Source: a virus
Strand: one strand, 5' to 3'
DNA length: 38,036 nucleotides
Virus record (IMG/VR): IMGVR_UViG_3300042555_000899
Span: 1 to 38,036 of that record
Shown here: positions 1 to 8,714 of the stretch, piece by piece
Position numbering within the stretch: the stretch's first letter is position 1
Layout: every line of letters starts with the position of its first letter
The notes under the pieces: model-generated
Seen by the model: the letters and a program-made list of their open reading frames with translations, nothing else
Databases searched by the model: none
What the model was told of the DNA's origin: nothing
Translations under genes and position numbers: made by a program

Positions 1-3000
1 AAACACCTGCCGAAGATGAAACATCATATCCTGAACTTACAAATCCTGTTGCCCAATATCCTAATGTGTTTGTTCCATTAGGTATGGTAATTGGTGTGAT
101 TTTAGGAGGGCCCTTTGTATAAAGTACTGTTCTAAACCCAGCATTACTAGGTATCAATCTTGCCCAAGTGATATATGTGTATCCTGAATTTGGTAATAAA
201 GGTCCTGTTAAGTTGTAATCAACTCTATTATTTCCTGTTGTACAATCAAAACATTTTATACCGTTAAGAACTGTGTAAGTTGCACCAATTAATGTATGGT
301 CATATCCACCTGTAATGTCAAAAACAGTTGTTCCTGTACCAGGGTAACTTGAACTTTCATATGCGTCAAGTTGAATAACCAATCCTGAACTTACAATACT
401 TGGTGTTGTTGATGGTGTTGGTGTGTTGGTATTTGTTGGAGTTGATGTAATGGTTGGGGTATTAGTGTTTGTTGGTGTTTGCGTAACTGTTGGAGTTACA
501 GTCTGAGTTGGAGTTTCTGTATTTGTAGGCGTTGGTGTTACAGTATTAGTTGGAGTCTGAGTTGGTGTTTCAGTAGGAGTTTCTGTGTTTGTAGGTGTAG
601 GTGTTTGTGTTGGTGTATTAGTAGGAGTTTCAGTGTTAGTAGGTGTTTGTGTTGGTGTATTAGTAGGAGTTTCAGTGTTAGTAGGTGTTTGTGTTGGTGT
701 ATTAGTAGGAGTTTCAGTGTTAGTAGGTGTTTGTGTTGGTGTATTAGTAGGAGTTTCAGTATTAGTCGGTGTAGGTGTTGGTGTATTAGTTGGTGTAACA
801 CTTGTTGTTGGTGTAACTGTTGGCGTAATAGTTGGAGTCGGAGTTGCCGATGGACACATACCTAAATCAACTAAAACCAAAGAATTAACACCACCAGTTC
901 TTTTAACACTATTTTTAGTTGCACATAAATAAACATCAGGATTTGGAGGTAAAACATTTCCAGAAATTAAAGTACCATAACAATCTATGTAAGAATAGAT
1001 AACATTTCCTCTGTCAGATTCATTTATTAATCTATAATATTCACATCCAGTATATCCTGGTGTAGATGTAACACTTGGCGTTGGTGTTTTAGTCTGTGTT
1101 TGTGTTGGTGTTTGAGTAATAGTGGACGTAACACTTGGTGTTGGTGTTTTAGTTTGTGTGGGTGTTAGTGTTGGTGTTTGAGTAGATGTATTTGTTTGTG
1201 TAGGTGTTGGTGTTTGGGTAGATGTATTTGTTGGTGTTATAGTTTGAGTTGCAGTTGCCGTTGGAGTCAACCCTGTTGTTGCTGTTGGTGTTGGAGTTGT
1301 TGATAAAGTTGGTGTTACTGTAGGTGTTGCGGTATTTGATGGTGTTAGAGATATTGTTGGTGTGTTTGTAGGTGTATGTGTAGGAGTTGATGTAGGTGTG
1401 GGTGTTGGGAAATCACAATTTAAACAATATGGATTTAAAAAATTGTAAATTGGTCTTAAAATTCTTGCATTGTGTTGGATTTCTGGAACCGATAATGGTT
1501 TTGCATACATACCAAATGTTGATATTGCACCATCAAATGTCCCTGCAAAATTTTGTTCAATTAAAATGTTAGTTGTAAGACCGCTTAATGTAGTCCCACT
1601 TAAAATGTTTGGTGGAAACAATTCAGGGTCTTGGGTATAATAATTAATATCATTTGTTGGTACCGCACTAAAAATTAAATTTTCGTGTAATCCTTGTGTA
1701 CCACCACCCCAAGATATGTTGAATGGTACTCCAACTTGGGTTTCTTTGTGTCCAAATAAACCACGAGGTATAATTTCTTCAACATCTTCAAACACATCAA
1801 ATATTCTACCATTAATGTAGATTTTCATTCGACCTCTACGGTATATTTTTTCTAAAATCCAAAGATTGTTTAACTCAACAAGTTCTTCAATAGTCGGAAT
1901 TAATTCATAATGTGTTATTGGTGGTGATATTAATGAAACCGAATTGTTTGCCGTACTAGCAGTGTACGGGAACACAGTAATAGTTCCAAGACCACCACGA
2001 TAGTATAAATCACACGTATCTAACCATGTATATCGCTCAAAGACTACATCTACTAAAACCCAATGTTCTTGTTCATCATATGTTGTTCCACTACAGTCAT
2101 CATAAATTCCTCTATCGGTACAGTAGTTGTTAATTGAATATCCCGTTACTGAATCAGGACCTAAAGTTTCACAAGAACCTGAAAAAATACAATCCCCCGT
2201 TATAGTTAAAGTTCTTATACAAATTTTCGGATTGTGTGGGTCACCACTAAATTTGATTGCAATTGCATTAGACATTGAATCATATTCAGGATTATGTTCT
2301 GGAATTGGAACTGGTGGTTCAGGACAACAACAAGGGTCTACTTGAGTGTGTGAATCTGTTGTTCCTGTTGGTGGATATACTAATACACAATTAGAGTCAT
2401 TATACTGTAAATAACCTGGTTTGGTTATTATTGAAAATTTAATAGTCCCCAACCCTACTCGTTTTGTGGTTACAAATTGAAAATTTCCTGTTGATGCCGT
2501 GTATCCAACAACGGTTCCCTCAAGATACTGAGCATCGTCATGATAAATTAATGCCGTATCACCTGAAACCCATAATAAGTCTGGTGAAACAGTCAATGTT
2601 CTACCTGTTGTTGTTAAATCAAAAATTGTTGTTGATGAAGTTGTATATCCTGTATACAAATCAACACAAAAACAACTTGTTAAACCAGTTAACGGTGTTG
2701 TAATTCTGTAATAAGATGGGTCACCTGAATTTGTTCCGGCTGCGTGGTGCCAATATTTATTTTCGGCTCTTGTACCCATATAAAAGAATATACCCGCATT
2801 GTTTGGATAATATTCATTTAATGTGGTTTGTCCTGAACTTGGAGAATAAACATTTGATAATCTTGGTTTTAAAGTCATCTCTACCGTCCATCCTTTTGGA
2901 TATCTTTCAGGTAAAATTTTATAATCGTAACCAAACAATTCATAAAATCCTTGATAGAAACCACCATACAATTCTTGGTAATTTCCAATAGTTTGAGCAC

Positions 3001-3526
3001 TATATGACACAACATTATAAACCGTTCCTGCGGTTACACCCGAAAATCTTGTGTTTGGTGTCCAAGTATATCCTGTTACTTGATGTAATTTTAATCTTCT
3101 GTCAAATTTATACCTATCAAATTTTTCATTTGCGGGTAGTAAACCATTTGTATATGTTATTGATTGACCAGTCATTCCGGTTACCAAACCATTATCAGTT
3201 CCTGTTAGTCCAATATCACAAATTGTTTTTGAAGAATAACAAGGTATTAAAACATCTGTTGGGTTATAGTAATTTTCTGAAATTAAAATATTATCAAAAT
3301 CATAATTTCCATAGGTTAATGAAAAATTTTGATTACTTCCCGTAAAATTAATATCAAACTTAACTGGTAACACATCACCATCATACGCACCAATAATATA
3401 TGGTGAAAAAATAACTTCTTCGTTATAATCTCGTTCATCTGATGCTAAAGAAAGGTCTGTAACCTCCAAAAATGGTGATAAATACCATTTTTTATAGACA
3501 TATTGGTTAATGTTCTGGTAAGCCAT
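1..3526 (-). CDS. Giant fibre/adhesin-like virion protein, C-terminus beyond the window
   Basis: Reading leftward from an ATG at 3526, the frame stays open for 1175 codons and leaves the window without a stop. Residues about 180-700 look like a concanavalin A/laminin-G type beta-sandwich (phrases [15 protein letters not shown] and [20 protein letters not shown]). Residues about 704-822 and 891-1045 are Thr-Pro-rich linkers. Between them is a small Cys-containing beta domain (about 823-893), and from about 1047 a second lectin-like domain begins ([20 protein letters not shown]). Lectin domains on low-complexity stalks are typical of receptor-binding tail or capsid fibres, so host-surface binding is the likely role; this is inference. 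There is no signal peptide. The gene is divergent from the 3574 gene. The ATG was chosen as the first in frame after the promoter-like dyad, and no Shine-Dalgarno precedes it. Confidence 0.85.
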   Translation of the reverse strand, partial: MAYQNINQYVYKKWYLSPFLEVTDLSLASDERDYNEEVIFSPYIIGAYDGDVLPVKFDINFTGSNQNFSLTYGNYDFDNILISENYYNPTDVLIPCYSSKTICDIGLTGTDNGLVTGMTGQSITYTNGLLPANEKFDRYKFDRRLKLHQVTGYTWTPNTRFSGVTAGTVYNVVSYSAQTIGNYQELYGGFYQGFYELFGYDYKILPERYPKGWTVEMTLKPRLSNVYSPSSGQTTLNEYYPNNAGIFFYMGTRAENKYWHHAAGTNSGDPSYYRITTPLTGLTSCFCVDLYTGYTTSSTTIFDLTTTGRTLTVSPDLLWVSGDTALIYHDDAQYLEGTVVGYTASTGNFQFVTTKRVGLGTIKFSIITKPGYLQYNDSNCVLVYPPTGTTDSHTQVDPCCCPEPPVPIPEHNPEYDSMSNAIAIKFSGDPHNPKICIRTLTITGDCIFSGSCETLGPDSVTGYSINNYCTDRGIYDDCSGTTYDEQEHWVLVDVVFERYTWLDTCDLYYRGGLGTITVFPYTASTANNSVSLISPPITHYELIPTIEELVELNNLWILEKIYRRGRMKIYINGRIFDVFEDVEEIIPRGLFGHKETQVGVPFNISWGGGTQGLHENLIFSAVPTNDINYYTQDPELFPPNILSGTTLSGLTTNILIEQNFAGTFDGAISTFGMYAKPLSVPEIQHNARILRPIYNFLNPYCLNCDFPTPTPTSTPTHTPTNTPTISLTPSNTATPTVTPTLSTTPTPTATTGLTPTATATQTITPTNTSTQTPTPTQTNTSTQTPTLTPTQTKTPTPSVTSTITQTPTQTQTKTPTPSVTSTPGYTGCEYYRLINESDRGNVIYSYIDCYGTLISGNVLPPNPDVYLCATKNSVKRTGGVNSLVLVDLGMCPSATPTPTITPTVTPTTSVTPTNTPTPTPTNTETPTNTPTQTPTNTETPTNTPTQTPTNTETPTNTPTQTPTNTETPTNTPTQTPTPTNTETPTETPTQTPTNTVTPTPTNTETPTQTVTPTVTQTPTNTNTPTITSTPTNTNTPTPSTTPSIVSSGLVIQLDAYESSSYPGTGTTVFDITGGYDHTLIGATYTVLNGIKCFDCTTGNNRVDYNLTGPLLPNSGYTYITWARLIPSNAGFRTVLYTKGPPKITPITIPNGTNTLGYWATGFVSSGYDVSSSAGV
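390..850 (-). repeat. Thr-Pro-rich coding repeat, linker 2 of the fibre gene
   Basis: On the minus strand this stretch encodes a nearly uninterrupted run of Thr, Pro, Asn, Glu, Gln and Val (units such as [14 protein letters not shown]). On the plus strand it reads as Gly-Val-rich shadow frames. It joins the Cys-containing beta domain to the second lectin-like domain. Confidence 0.9.
601..768 (-). repeat. 42-bp tandem repeat, four copies, in frame (14 residues each)
   Basis: The copies are 601-642, 643-684, 685-726 and 727-768. The first three are identical by eye and the fourth differs at two bases near its end. The period is a multiple of three, so gain or loss of a unit keeps the frame and only changes linker length. 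Units abut directly with no spacers, so this is not a CRISPR array. Confidence 0.93.
1062..1412 (-). repeat. Thr-Pro-rich coding repeat, linker 1 of the fibre gene
   Basis: This is a second, more diverged Thr/Pro/Gln/Ser linker within the fibre gene. Two imperfect copies of a roughly 60-base unit (around 1069-1128 and 1129-1190) both include a [11 protein letters not shown]-like phrase. It follows a CLNCDFP segment that ends the first lectin-like region. Confidence 0.85.
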
Positions 3527-3530
3527 ATGA

Positions 3531-3538
3531 CATAAATA
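3531..3538 (-). promoter_or_regulatory. Candidate phage promoter element TATTTATG before the fibre gene
   Basis: On the minus strand TATTTATG begins 12 bases before the fibre ATG. If used as a -10 element the transcript would be almost leaderless. The opposing TATAAATA at 3558-3551 is the alternative and would give a normal leader. Confidence 0.35.
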
Positions 3539-3557
3539 CTTTTATTGTAGTATTTAT
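3532..3557. repeat. Inverted repeat between divergent gene starts
   Basis: ATAAATAC (3532-3539) and GTATTTAT (3550-3557) form a perfect 8-base dyad with a 10-base centre, in the 47-base gap between the divergent starts at 3526 and 3574. Each arm carries a promoter-like element (TATTTAT in one direction, ATAAATA in the other), so the dyad probably reflects paired divergent promoters rather than a terminator. Confidence 0.7.
3551..3557 (+). promoter_or_regulatory. Candidate phage promoter element TATTTAT for the 3574 operon
   Basis: TATTTAT (followed by AG) lies 23 bases before the ATG at 3574. The same sense-strand element recurs at similar positions before other genes in this window. Read on the other strand, 3558-3551 is TATAAATA, the exact T4 late -10 sequence, 32 bases before the fibre ATG, so the direction of use is ambiguous here. 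Confidence 0.45.
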
Positions 3558-3573
3558 AGTATAAAAAATCATT

Positions 3574-4383
3574 ATGATTGAATTTGGTCGTGAATATTAT
3601 AATAATGACATGTATTTTTTCTTAAAGAAAAGAAAAGATTCTATTGATGTCTACTATTCTGTTGGTAATACCATTACAGAAGCCAGAACAATGGATGAAA
3701 TTGTTAAAATACCATTAATTAATGAAACTAAATTAAAATTAGTTATTGAAAAATTAACAAAGTCAAAGAAAAAATTTTCAAAAAAAGATATTAAAAGAAT
3801 TATGGATAAAATTTCATCTGAAAAAGGTGAAATTGAAGAACTTGTAGATTACGATGGTAGTTTTTCAAATTCAAAAGTTCCAATTCATGACCCCACATTA
3901 TCACCTACAAAAACTATGGACCAAACTGTATTTGCAGCAAGACAAGCAACAAATCCTCTTTTACGTGGTTATAGAGTTTATTATGGTGAGAGTGTTGTAA
4001 GAGAAATTGATGCTCGTGGAGCCTTTGGTTTTGAAGAAACTGAATTAGAAGGTGAAGATGCAAAAGAAGCAATTGAAACATTCAAAGAGTTGGGTGTTGA
4101 CGACCCAAAAGGTAGAGCAAAAGAAATGGGTTATGACCCAAAATTAGAAAAGAAAAAATTACCAGGTTCTTTTACAAGAAAAAGATTGGAAGAAGTCCAA
4201 AAACAAAAAATGATTAAAGTTCTTGAGGATATGGTAACAAAAAAATCAAAAGATACTGATGTTCAAAATAAAGAAATCAACGCTTCAAAACTATTGATTA
4301 AGAATCTAAAAACTCTTAAAAAAATGGCAGAAAAAGAAGGGTTAAGTAATTCTGATATTTTAAAGTTATTAAAAAATGAATAA
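3574..4383 (+). CDS. Unrecognised 269-residue phage protein, probable virion-associated
   Basis: I do not recognise a family. The N-terminal third (MIEFGREYYNNDMYFF) is mixed alpha/beta. The middle holds a Pro/Thr-containing stretch (HDPTLSPTKTMDQ, about 105-118), and the C-terminal 80 residues are highly charged, Lys/Glu-rich and predicted helical (LEEVQKQKMIKVLEDMVTKK). It is the first gene of a five-gene plus-strand cluster and is divergent from the fibre gene. Its last eight bases overlap the next start. The location beside a fibre gene and its possible shared late promoter suggest a structural or assembly role, but nothing in the sequence proves one. Confidence 0.75.
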   Translation: MIEFGREYYNNDMYFFLKKRKDSIDVYYSVGNTITEARTMDEIVKIPLINETKLKLVIEKLTKSKKKFSKKDIKRIMDKISSEKGEIEELVDYDGSFSNSKVPIHDPTLSPTKTMDQTVFAARQATNPLLRGYRVYYGESVVREIDARGAFGFEETELEGEDAKEAIETFKELGVDDPKGRAKEMGYDPKLEKKKLPGSFTRKRLEEVQKQKMIKVLEDMVTKKSKDTDVQNKEINASKLLIKNLKTLKKMAEKEGLSNSDILKLLKNE

Positions 4384-4846
4384 AGAACTTTACAATAAGA
4401 GTTGGGATTTTCCAAAAGATTTACAAAATCATATGAGAATATGTTTTGGTAAAGTTAAAAATGCCGATGCAAATACTGAAGGATATAATCGTAATAGAAG
4501 ATTACAAACTGCAACATCTATATCATATCCAGAATTAAAAAGAATTAAAAATTTTTTTGATAACCACACAGGAACACCACAAGACGCACCATTTATTTTA
4601 AATGGTGAAAGTAAAATGAGAGATTTCGTTAATTCCTCGTTATCAGGTTCAAGACAATCATTGGCTACATCCAAAAATATTAGACAAGACACTGGAATGG
4701 AAAAAGAGTTTGTTCAAACACCAAATGCAAATGTAAATCTTAACATTTCAAAAGACGGAGCGAATAAATCAAGTCTTGAGAAATATGATTTACAAGTAAC
4801 CGAAAGCCTAAAAAGGATAAATAACATTATGAAAAAAATAATATAA
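4376..4846 (+). CDS. Unrecognised 156-residue phage protein
   Basis: No family recognised. The protein is basic, soluble and without membrane segments or a signal peptide. It contains an Asn-rich segment (TPNANVNLNISKDGANKSS, about 105-123) and a C-terminal amphipathic helix (LQVTESLKRINNIMKKI). It starts inside the end of the preceding gene (8-base overlap), which implies translational coupling, and ends 5 bases before the next start. Minus-strand frames across it are shadows. Confidence 0.72.
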   Translation: MNKELYNKSWDFPKDLQNHMRICFGKVKNADANTEGYNRNRRLQTATSISYPELKRIKNFFDNHTGTPQDAPFILNGESKMRDFVNSSLSGSRQSLATSKNIRQDTGMEKEFVQTPNANVNLNISKDGANKSSLEKYDLQVTESLKRINNIMKKII

Positions 4847-4851
4847 AAGTT

Positions 4852-5145
4852 ATGGAAAAATTACCATTAGATTTTTCACAACCAGCTAACAGATTAACTG
4901 CGATTGCGGAAATAGAAAGAAAAAAGAACATTGTAAAAAATGATTTTATTCAACAAAGTAATGAATATGGTAGTACTAACCCAGCTGCTCTTGCAGATGG
5001 TGATGCGATTGGAAGAGGTATAGGTACTTCGGACACTCGTAATGAAAGTGCTGGAACATCAATTGATATCTTTGAAAGAAAAATGAATATTAAATTTAAC
5101 GCTTATCAACCTGACAAACCTTACAACATAAAAGGTATTGAATAA
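4852..5145 (+). CDS. Unrecognised 97-residue phage protein
   Basis: A small soluble protein with an N-terminal charged helix (AIAEIERKKNIVKNDF), a Gly/Ala/Asp-rich middle (NPAALADGDAIGRGIGTSDT) and a short C-terminal segment ending NIKGIE. No family recognised. The final base of its stop codon is the A of the next ATG (TAATG), an arrangement typical of coupled phage genes. Coding status is supported by the tight packing and by codon use like that of its neighbours. Confidence 0.68.
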   Translation: MEKLPLDFSQPANRLTAIAEIERKKNIVKNDFIQQSNEYGSTNPAALADGDAIGRGIGTSDTRNESAGTSIDIFERKMNIKFNAYQPDKPYNIKGIE

Positions 5146-5540
5146 TGAGATTACTTGGTTCGTTAAAATCTTTAATAACTGAAGCGGCATCAATTGATGA
5201 TATTAAAAAATCAATTGAGCAAAAACAAGTGTGCTCCATTTATTATGAAGGTGATGAACCAGGAGGACGAGGATTACGTGAAATTGAACCGGTTGCTTTA
5301 GGTCGTTCAAAAGCAGGTAATTTAGTCCTTAGAGGATGGGATAGAACAGGAGCATCTCATACCGCATATAAAGGTGAACAACCACTACCTTCTTGGAGAT
5401 TATTTCGTGTAGATAAAATAACTATGTTAAAACCTACACGTGAAAACTTTACTCAGGCACAACCTGGCTATAACTTTAATGGAGATAAAAGCATGACCCA
5501 AGTTATTGTAATTGCAAAATTTGATAACACAACAACATAA
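5145..5540 (+). CDS. WYL-like domain protein with a candidate capsid-targeting N-terminus
   Basis: Residues about 28-95 resemble the SH3-like WYL fold: a CSIYYEG strand, then REIEPVALGRSKAGNLVLR, then a WRLFRVDKI strand. WYL domains in bacteria are usually ligand-sensing parts of DNA-binding regulators, but this 131-residue protein has no helix-turn-helix. The N-terminus MRLLGSLKSLITE|AASIDD resembles the short cleavable targeting peptides of T4 internal proteins, and I-T-E|A fits the T4-type prohead protease consensus (L/I-x-E). It may therefore be packaged in the head and injected with the DNA. The WYL call is moderate; the targeting idea is inference. Confidence 0.72.
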   Translation: MRLLGSLKSLITEAASIDDIKKSIEQKQVCSIYYEGDEPGGRGLREIEPVALGRSKAGNLVLRGWDRTGASHTAYKGEQPLPSWRLFRVDKITMLKPTRENFTQAQPGYNFNGDKSMTQVIVIAKFDNTTT

Positions 5541-5543
5541 TAT

Positions 5544-6149
5544 ATGAATTCAGAAAATGATTTAATGCAAAAATTAGTGGTGGCAAAAAAAATTATGGAT
5601 GCCCATAATAAAACACCAAGAGTTGGAAACAGTGGCGGAATCCCATCAACACCAATGTTAGAACAGTTTAACGCACCGCCAGCAATGTATAATATTCCAC
5701 AAGAATATATGACAGAACAAAAACAAGTTCAACCACAACAACAATCTCAATTACCTGTTAAAGATAAAATTTTAAATTCAAGATTACCTGATGAAATTAA
5801 AAGATTAATGATTGAGCACCCAATTGACCAACCAAATACCATGGCTGGACCAACATTATCAAATGATTTAATTGAAGCCGCTGCTAGATTAATGAAAACG
5901 GACGCTGCTGGTGGAACACCACCACAAACACAACAACGTACACAACAACCACAATATCAAACACCAAATATGTCGGGTGGAATTGATTACAGTTTATTAA
6001 AATCAATTATTAGAGACACAATTACCGAAGTTTTAACTGAAAAAGGATTGGTTGCTGAAAGTTCATCAAAAACAAAAGAACAAATTAGTTTTAGAGTTGG
6101 TCAACATGTCTTTGAAGGTTTTGTGACAAAAATTAAAAAGATGAAATAA
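5544..6149 (+). CDS. Unrecognised Pro/Gln-rich 201-residue protein
   Basis: No family recognised. The layout is an N-terminal helix (residues 1-20), a Pro/Gln-rich region (about 30-75), a conserved-looking short block (LPDEIKRLMIEHPI, about 77-90), a second Gln/Pro/Thr-rich linker (about 122-145), and a C-terminal helix and strand (SLLKSIIRDTITEVLTEKG, then RVGQHVFEGFVTKIKK). The C-terminal helix contains L-T-E, a possible protease site of the type discussed for the capsid protein. It is the last gene of the cluster and is followed by a 49-base gap before the glycan island. It is possibly a minor virion protein. Confidence 0.7.
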   Translation: MNSENDLMQKLVVAKKIMDAHNKTPRVGNSGGIPSTPMLEQFNAPPAMYNIPQEYMTEQKQVQPQQQSQLPVKDKILNSRLPDEIKRLMIEHPIDQPNTMAGPTLSNDLIEAAARLMKTDAAGGTPPQTQQRTQQPQYQTPNMSGGIDYSLLKSIIRDTITEVLTEKGLVAESSSKTKEQISFRVGQHVFEGFVTKIKKMK

Positions 6150-6198
6150 TACTTTGATTTATTGTGTAACTTTTCTATTATTATGAAAAAGTTTATAT

Positions 6199-7410
6199 AT
6201 GTCAAAGATAAAAGTATTAGTATTGCCATCCGACAGAACAGGTGTTGGTAAATTTCGTTCAATAGACCCCCACATTTTTTTACAGAATCTATATCCTGAT
6301 GATTTTCATATAGATATAGTTTTTGATTTAGATATCAACAACCCATCAGTTTGGGATGACTATCAAATTGTTCATTTTCATAGGGTAATTGCTGGAAATT
6401 ACGAAAACACTGCAAATATTGTTAAGTACCTAAAACAAAAAGGTATTAAAACCGTAATGGATTTGGATGATTATTGGTTACCAACCAAAGAACACCCAAT
6501 TCATGATTTAATTCGTGTAAATAAAATACATGAAAAAATTGTTGATAACGTAAGGGTTGCTGATTATGTGTTAACTACAACCACATTATTTGCCGATGAA
6601 ATTAAAAAATACAACAAAAATGTTTTTATTTTTCCAAACGCAATTAATCCAAAAGAATCACAATTTTGTGAACCAACAATTAAATCAGAAAAATTACGAT
6701 TTGGTTGGTTAGGTGGTTCATCTCACTTACATGATTTAATGTTGTTAGACGGATTATTCCAAAGAATGGAACCATACAAAAATAAAGTACAAACTTATTT
6801 GTGTGGTTTTGATATCAGAGGTAGTGTTACAGAAATTAATTCTGAAACAAAAGAACAAACCAAAAGAGATATTAAACCTGAAGAAACTGTTTGGTACAAA
6901 TATGAAAACATATTTACAGACAACGGGAAATTAATTAGTCCTGAATATCAACAATTTCTATTAAAATTCAAAGAAGAAGATTATTCACAGTTTTCTGATG
7001 AATACTACCACCGTATATGGACAAGACCAGTTCAAACTTACGCTAAAAACTATGCAAAATTTGATGTATCTTTGGCTCCAATTAAAAACCACATTTTTAA
7101 TAAAGTTAAATCTCAATTAAAAGTTATTGAGGCAGGTTTTTACAAAAAAGCGTTAATTGCTTCAAATTTAGGACCATATACAATTGATTTGAAACATTCA
7201 TTAGACCATGGTAACTTTGTTGACGGTAATGCGTTATTGGTTGATGAAAGTAGAAATCATAGTGATTGGTTTAAATACGCTAAAAAACTTATTGATAACC
7301 CAAATTGGGCTTATGATTTAGGTGAAAGATTATATGAAACGGTAAAAGATACGTATGACTTAAATGTTGTTACTAAAACAAGAGCAGAATTTTATAAATC
7401 TATTGTATGA
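6199..7410 (+). CDS. GT-B fold glycosyltransferase (group 1/GT4-like)
   Basis: This 403-residue protein has the two-domain layout of GT-B glycosyltransferases. The N-terminal Rossmann-like half has VLVLPSDRTGVGKFRS at the start and VMDLDDYW at about 86-93, a phrase seen in GT4-like proteins. The C-terminal nucleotide-sugar half begins FGWLGGSSHLHDL (about 168-180) and contains VIEAGFYKKALIAS, where the Glu sits in the usual donor-binding E-x7-E region. It probably transfers a sugar from a nucleotide donor in the infected cell's cytoplasm; donor and acceptor cannot be read from sequence. It opens the glycan island and overlaps the next gene by ATGA. Confidence 0.85.
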   Translation: MSKIKVLVLPSDRTGVGKFRSIDPHIFLQNLYPDDFHIDIVFDLDINNPSVWDDYQIVHFHRVIAGNYENTANIVKYLKQKGIKTVMDLDDYWLPTKEHPIHDLIRVNKIHEKIVDNVRVADYVLTTTTLFADEIKKYNKNVFIFPNAINPKESQFCEPTIKSEKLRFGWLGGSSHLHDLMLLDGLFQRMEPYKNKVQTYLCGFDIRGSVTEINSETKEQTKRDIKPEETVWYKYENIFTDNGKLISPEYQQFLLKFKEEDYSQFSDEYYHRIWTRPVQTYAKNYAKFDVSLAPIKNHIFNKVKSQLKVIEAGFYKKALIASNLGPYTIDLKHSLDHGNFVDGNALLVDESRNHSDWFKYAKKLIDNPNWAYDLGERLYETVKDTYDLNVVTKTRAEFYKSIV

Positions 7411-8108
7411 TACAGGTACCATTAACTAAACTATTATTTTTTGACATTGAAACTGTTGGATTGTATAAAGACTACGATGGTCTTGAACAAAATCATCCGG
7501 CACTTACAAAACAATTTCACAACTACTTTGATTGGTTTCAGAAAAGATTTCCTGAAGACCAAGGGTTGGACCCACAACAAGTTTTTGTAAACCGAGCGGC
7601 ACTTGTTCCCGAGTTTTCAAAAATTGTATGTGCAAGTTTTGCCTTTGTTGGTCCTGATGGAAAAACACACGCACAAACTTTCTCAGGTGATGATGAAAAA
7701 GAAATCTTATTGGGTATTAACGCCCTTCTGAATAAAGTATTCAAATTAGATTTTTGGTTGTGTGGACATAACATTAAAAACTTTGATATTCCTGTGTTAA
7801 ATAAACGTATGGTTATCAATGGAATTAAACCATCACCACTATTACCATCTTACGATACAAAACCGTGGGAAATAAAAGCTATTGATACTATGGATGTATG
7901 GAAAATGGGTAATAACTTTGCGTTATCATCATTGGAACTTATGTGTGCTGCCATGGGTGTTAAATCACCAAAAGAAGGTGAAGTAACAGGTAACCGAGTA
8001 CACGAAGCGTATTACGATTTTAATCAACTTGACTTGATTGTTGAATATTGTGAAAGAGATGTAATGGTGTTGATTGATATAATTAAAAAATTAAAAGAAC
8101 TACAATAA
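7407..8108 (+). CDS. DEDDy 3'-5' exonuclease, PolB-exonuclease-like
   Basis: Visible motifs match the DnaQ-like DEDDy superfamily, closest to the stand-alone exonucleases related to the proofreading domain of family B polymerases. ExoI is FFDIE (D13, E15), ExoII is HNIKNFD (residues 121-127), and ExoIII is YCERD (Y214, D218). The 233-residue length fits the family. It should remove nucleotides from the 3' end of DNA (or RNA) using two metal ions, in replication, repair or nucleotide recycling. It overlaps the upstream glycosyltransferase by ATGA and is followed after one base by the dUTPase, so DNA-metabolism genes sit within the sugar operon. Confidence 0.87.
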   Translation: MIQVPLTKLLFFDIETVGLYKDYDGLEQNHPALTKQFHNYFDWFQKRFPEDQGLDPQQVFVNRAALVPEFSKIVCASFAFVGPDGKTHAQTFSGDDEKEILLGINALLNKVFKLDFWLCGHNIKNFDIPVLNKRMVINGIKPSPLLPSYDTKPWEIKAIDTMDVWKMGNNFALSSLELMCAAMGVKSPKEGEVTGNRVHEAYYDFNQLDLIVEYCERDVMVLIDIIKKLKELQ

Positions 8109-8109
8109 T

Positions 8110-8712
8110 ATGAATAACGAAAACGATGAAATGGACTTGTTGCAACAAGAGTTATCTAATATCTTGAAACAACTTCAAAATGAAATGGATGGTAATCCTG
8201 AACTTGAAATTGAAGAAATTCATGGGGTTAATTTAAAAGAACTGGAAAAAGCGTTTGGTGATAGAGAACCAAAATTGGATTTAAGATTTGTTAAGTGTCA
8301 TCCCGATGCCGTATCACCAAAATATAATTACCCCACAGACTCAGGGTTTGATTTACACTCAACAGAAAGTATTGGTATTCCACCACTGTCAAGAATGTTG
8401 GTTGGAACAGGGTTAAAATTTAATATTAAAGACGGTTATGAAATTCAAGTTAGACCAAAAAGTGGTTTAGCGCTAAAACAAGGATTAACCGTTTTAAACA
8501 CACCTGGAACCGTTGACTCAGGATATGATGGTGAAGTTAAAGTTATTCTATATAATTCAACACATGATACCGTTTACATAGAAAAGGGACAAAAAATAGC
8601 TCAAGCTTGTGTTTGTCCTGTGGCAAATGGTAGATGGGTAAACCCAATTGAAGTTTCTGAAATTTCAGGTAAAGACAGAGGGGATAAAGGATTTGGTAGC
8701 ACAGGAATATAA
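8110..8712 (+). CDS. dut: dUTPase (trimeric type) with N-terminal extension
   Basis: It hydrolyses dUTP to dUMP and pyrophosphate, keeping uracil out of phage DNA and feeding dTMP synthesis. The motifs of the trimeric family are present: DSGFD (77-81), RPKSG (115-119), GTVDSGYDGEV (133-143, with the catalytic Asp) and the C-terminal Gly-rich arm RGDKGFGSTG (190-199). The family core is about 140-150 residues; here an acidic, helical extension of about 55 residues (DEMDLLQQELSNILKQLQNE) precedes it and has no obvious counterpart in standard dUTPases. The start is one base after the exonuclease stop region, supporting the long form. Confidence 0.95.
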   Translation: MNNENDEMDLLQQELSNILKQLQNEMDGNPELEIEEIHGVNLKELEKAFGDREPKLDLRFVKCHPDAVSPKYNYPTDSGFDLHSTESIGIPPLSRMLVGTGLKFNIKDGYEIQVRPKSGLALKQGLTVLNTPGTVDSGYDGEVKVILYNSTHDTVYIEKGQKIAQACVCPVANGRWVNPIEVSEISGKDRGDKGFGSTGI

Positions 8713-8714
8713 GT

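Noticed and set aside
601-768. CRISPR array
   Set aside because: The units are directly adjacent without spacers and are in-frame coding repeats; no cas gene is near.
479-932. Plus-strand frames rich in Cys/Ser or Gly/Val, and a minus-strand His/Leu-rich frame, across the repeat
   Set aside because: They are alternative readings of the Thr-Pro repeat on the minus strand. The minus frame that continues into the lectin-like domains is the real one.
2127-3345. Four plus-strand frames of 72-113 codons
   Set aside because: All lie antisense to the continuous fibre frame and show low-quality composition with no motif.
1-3526. Diversity-generating retroelement acting on the fibre
   Set aside because: No reverse transcriptase gene or template/variable repeat pair with adenine-biased differences was seen in the window.
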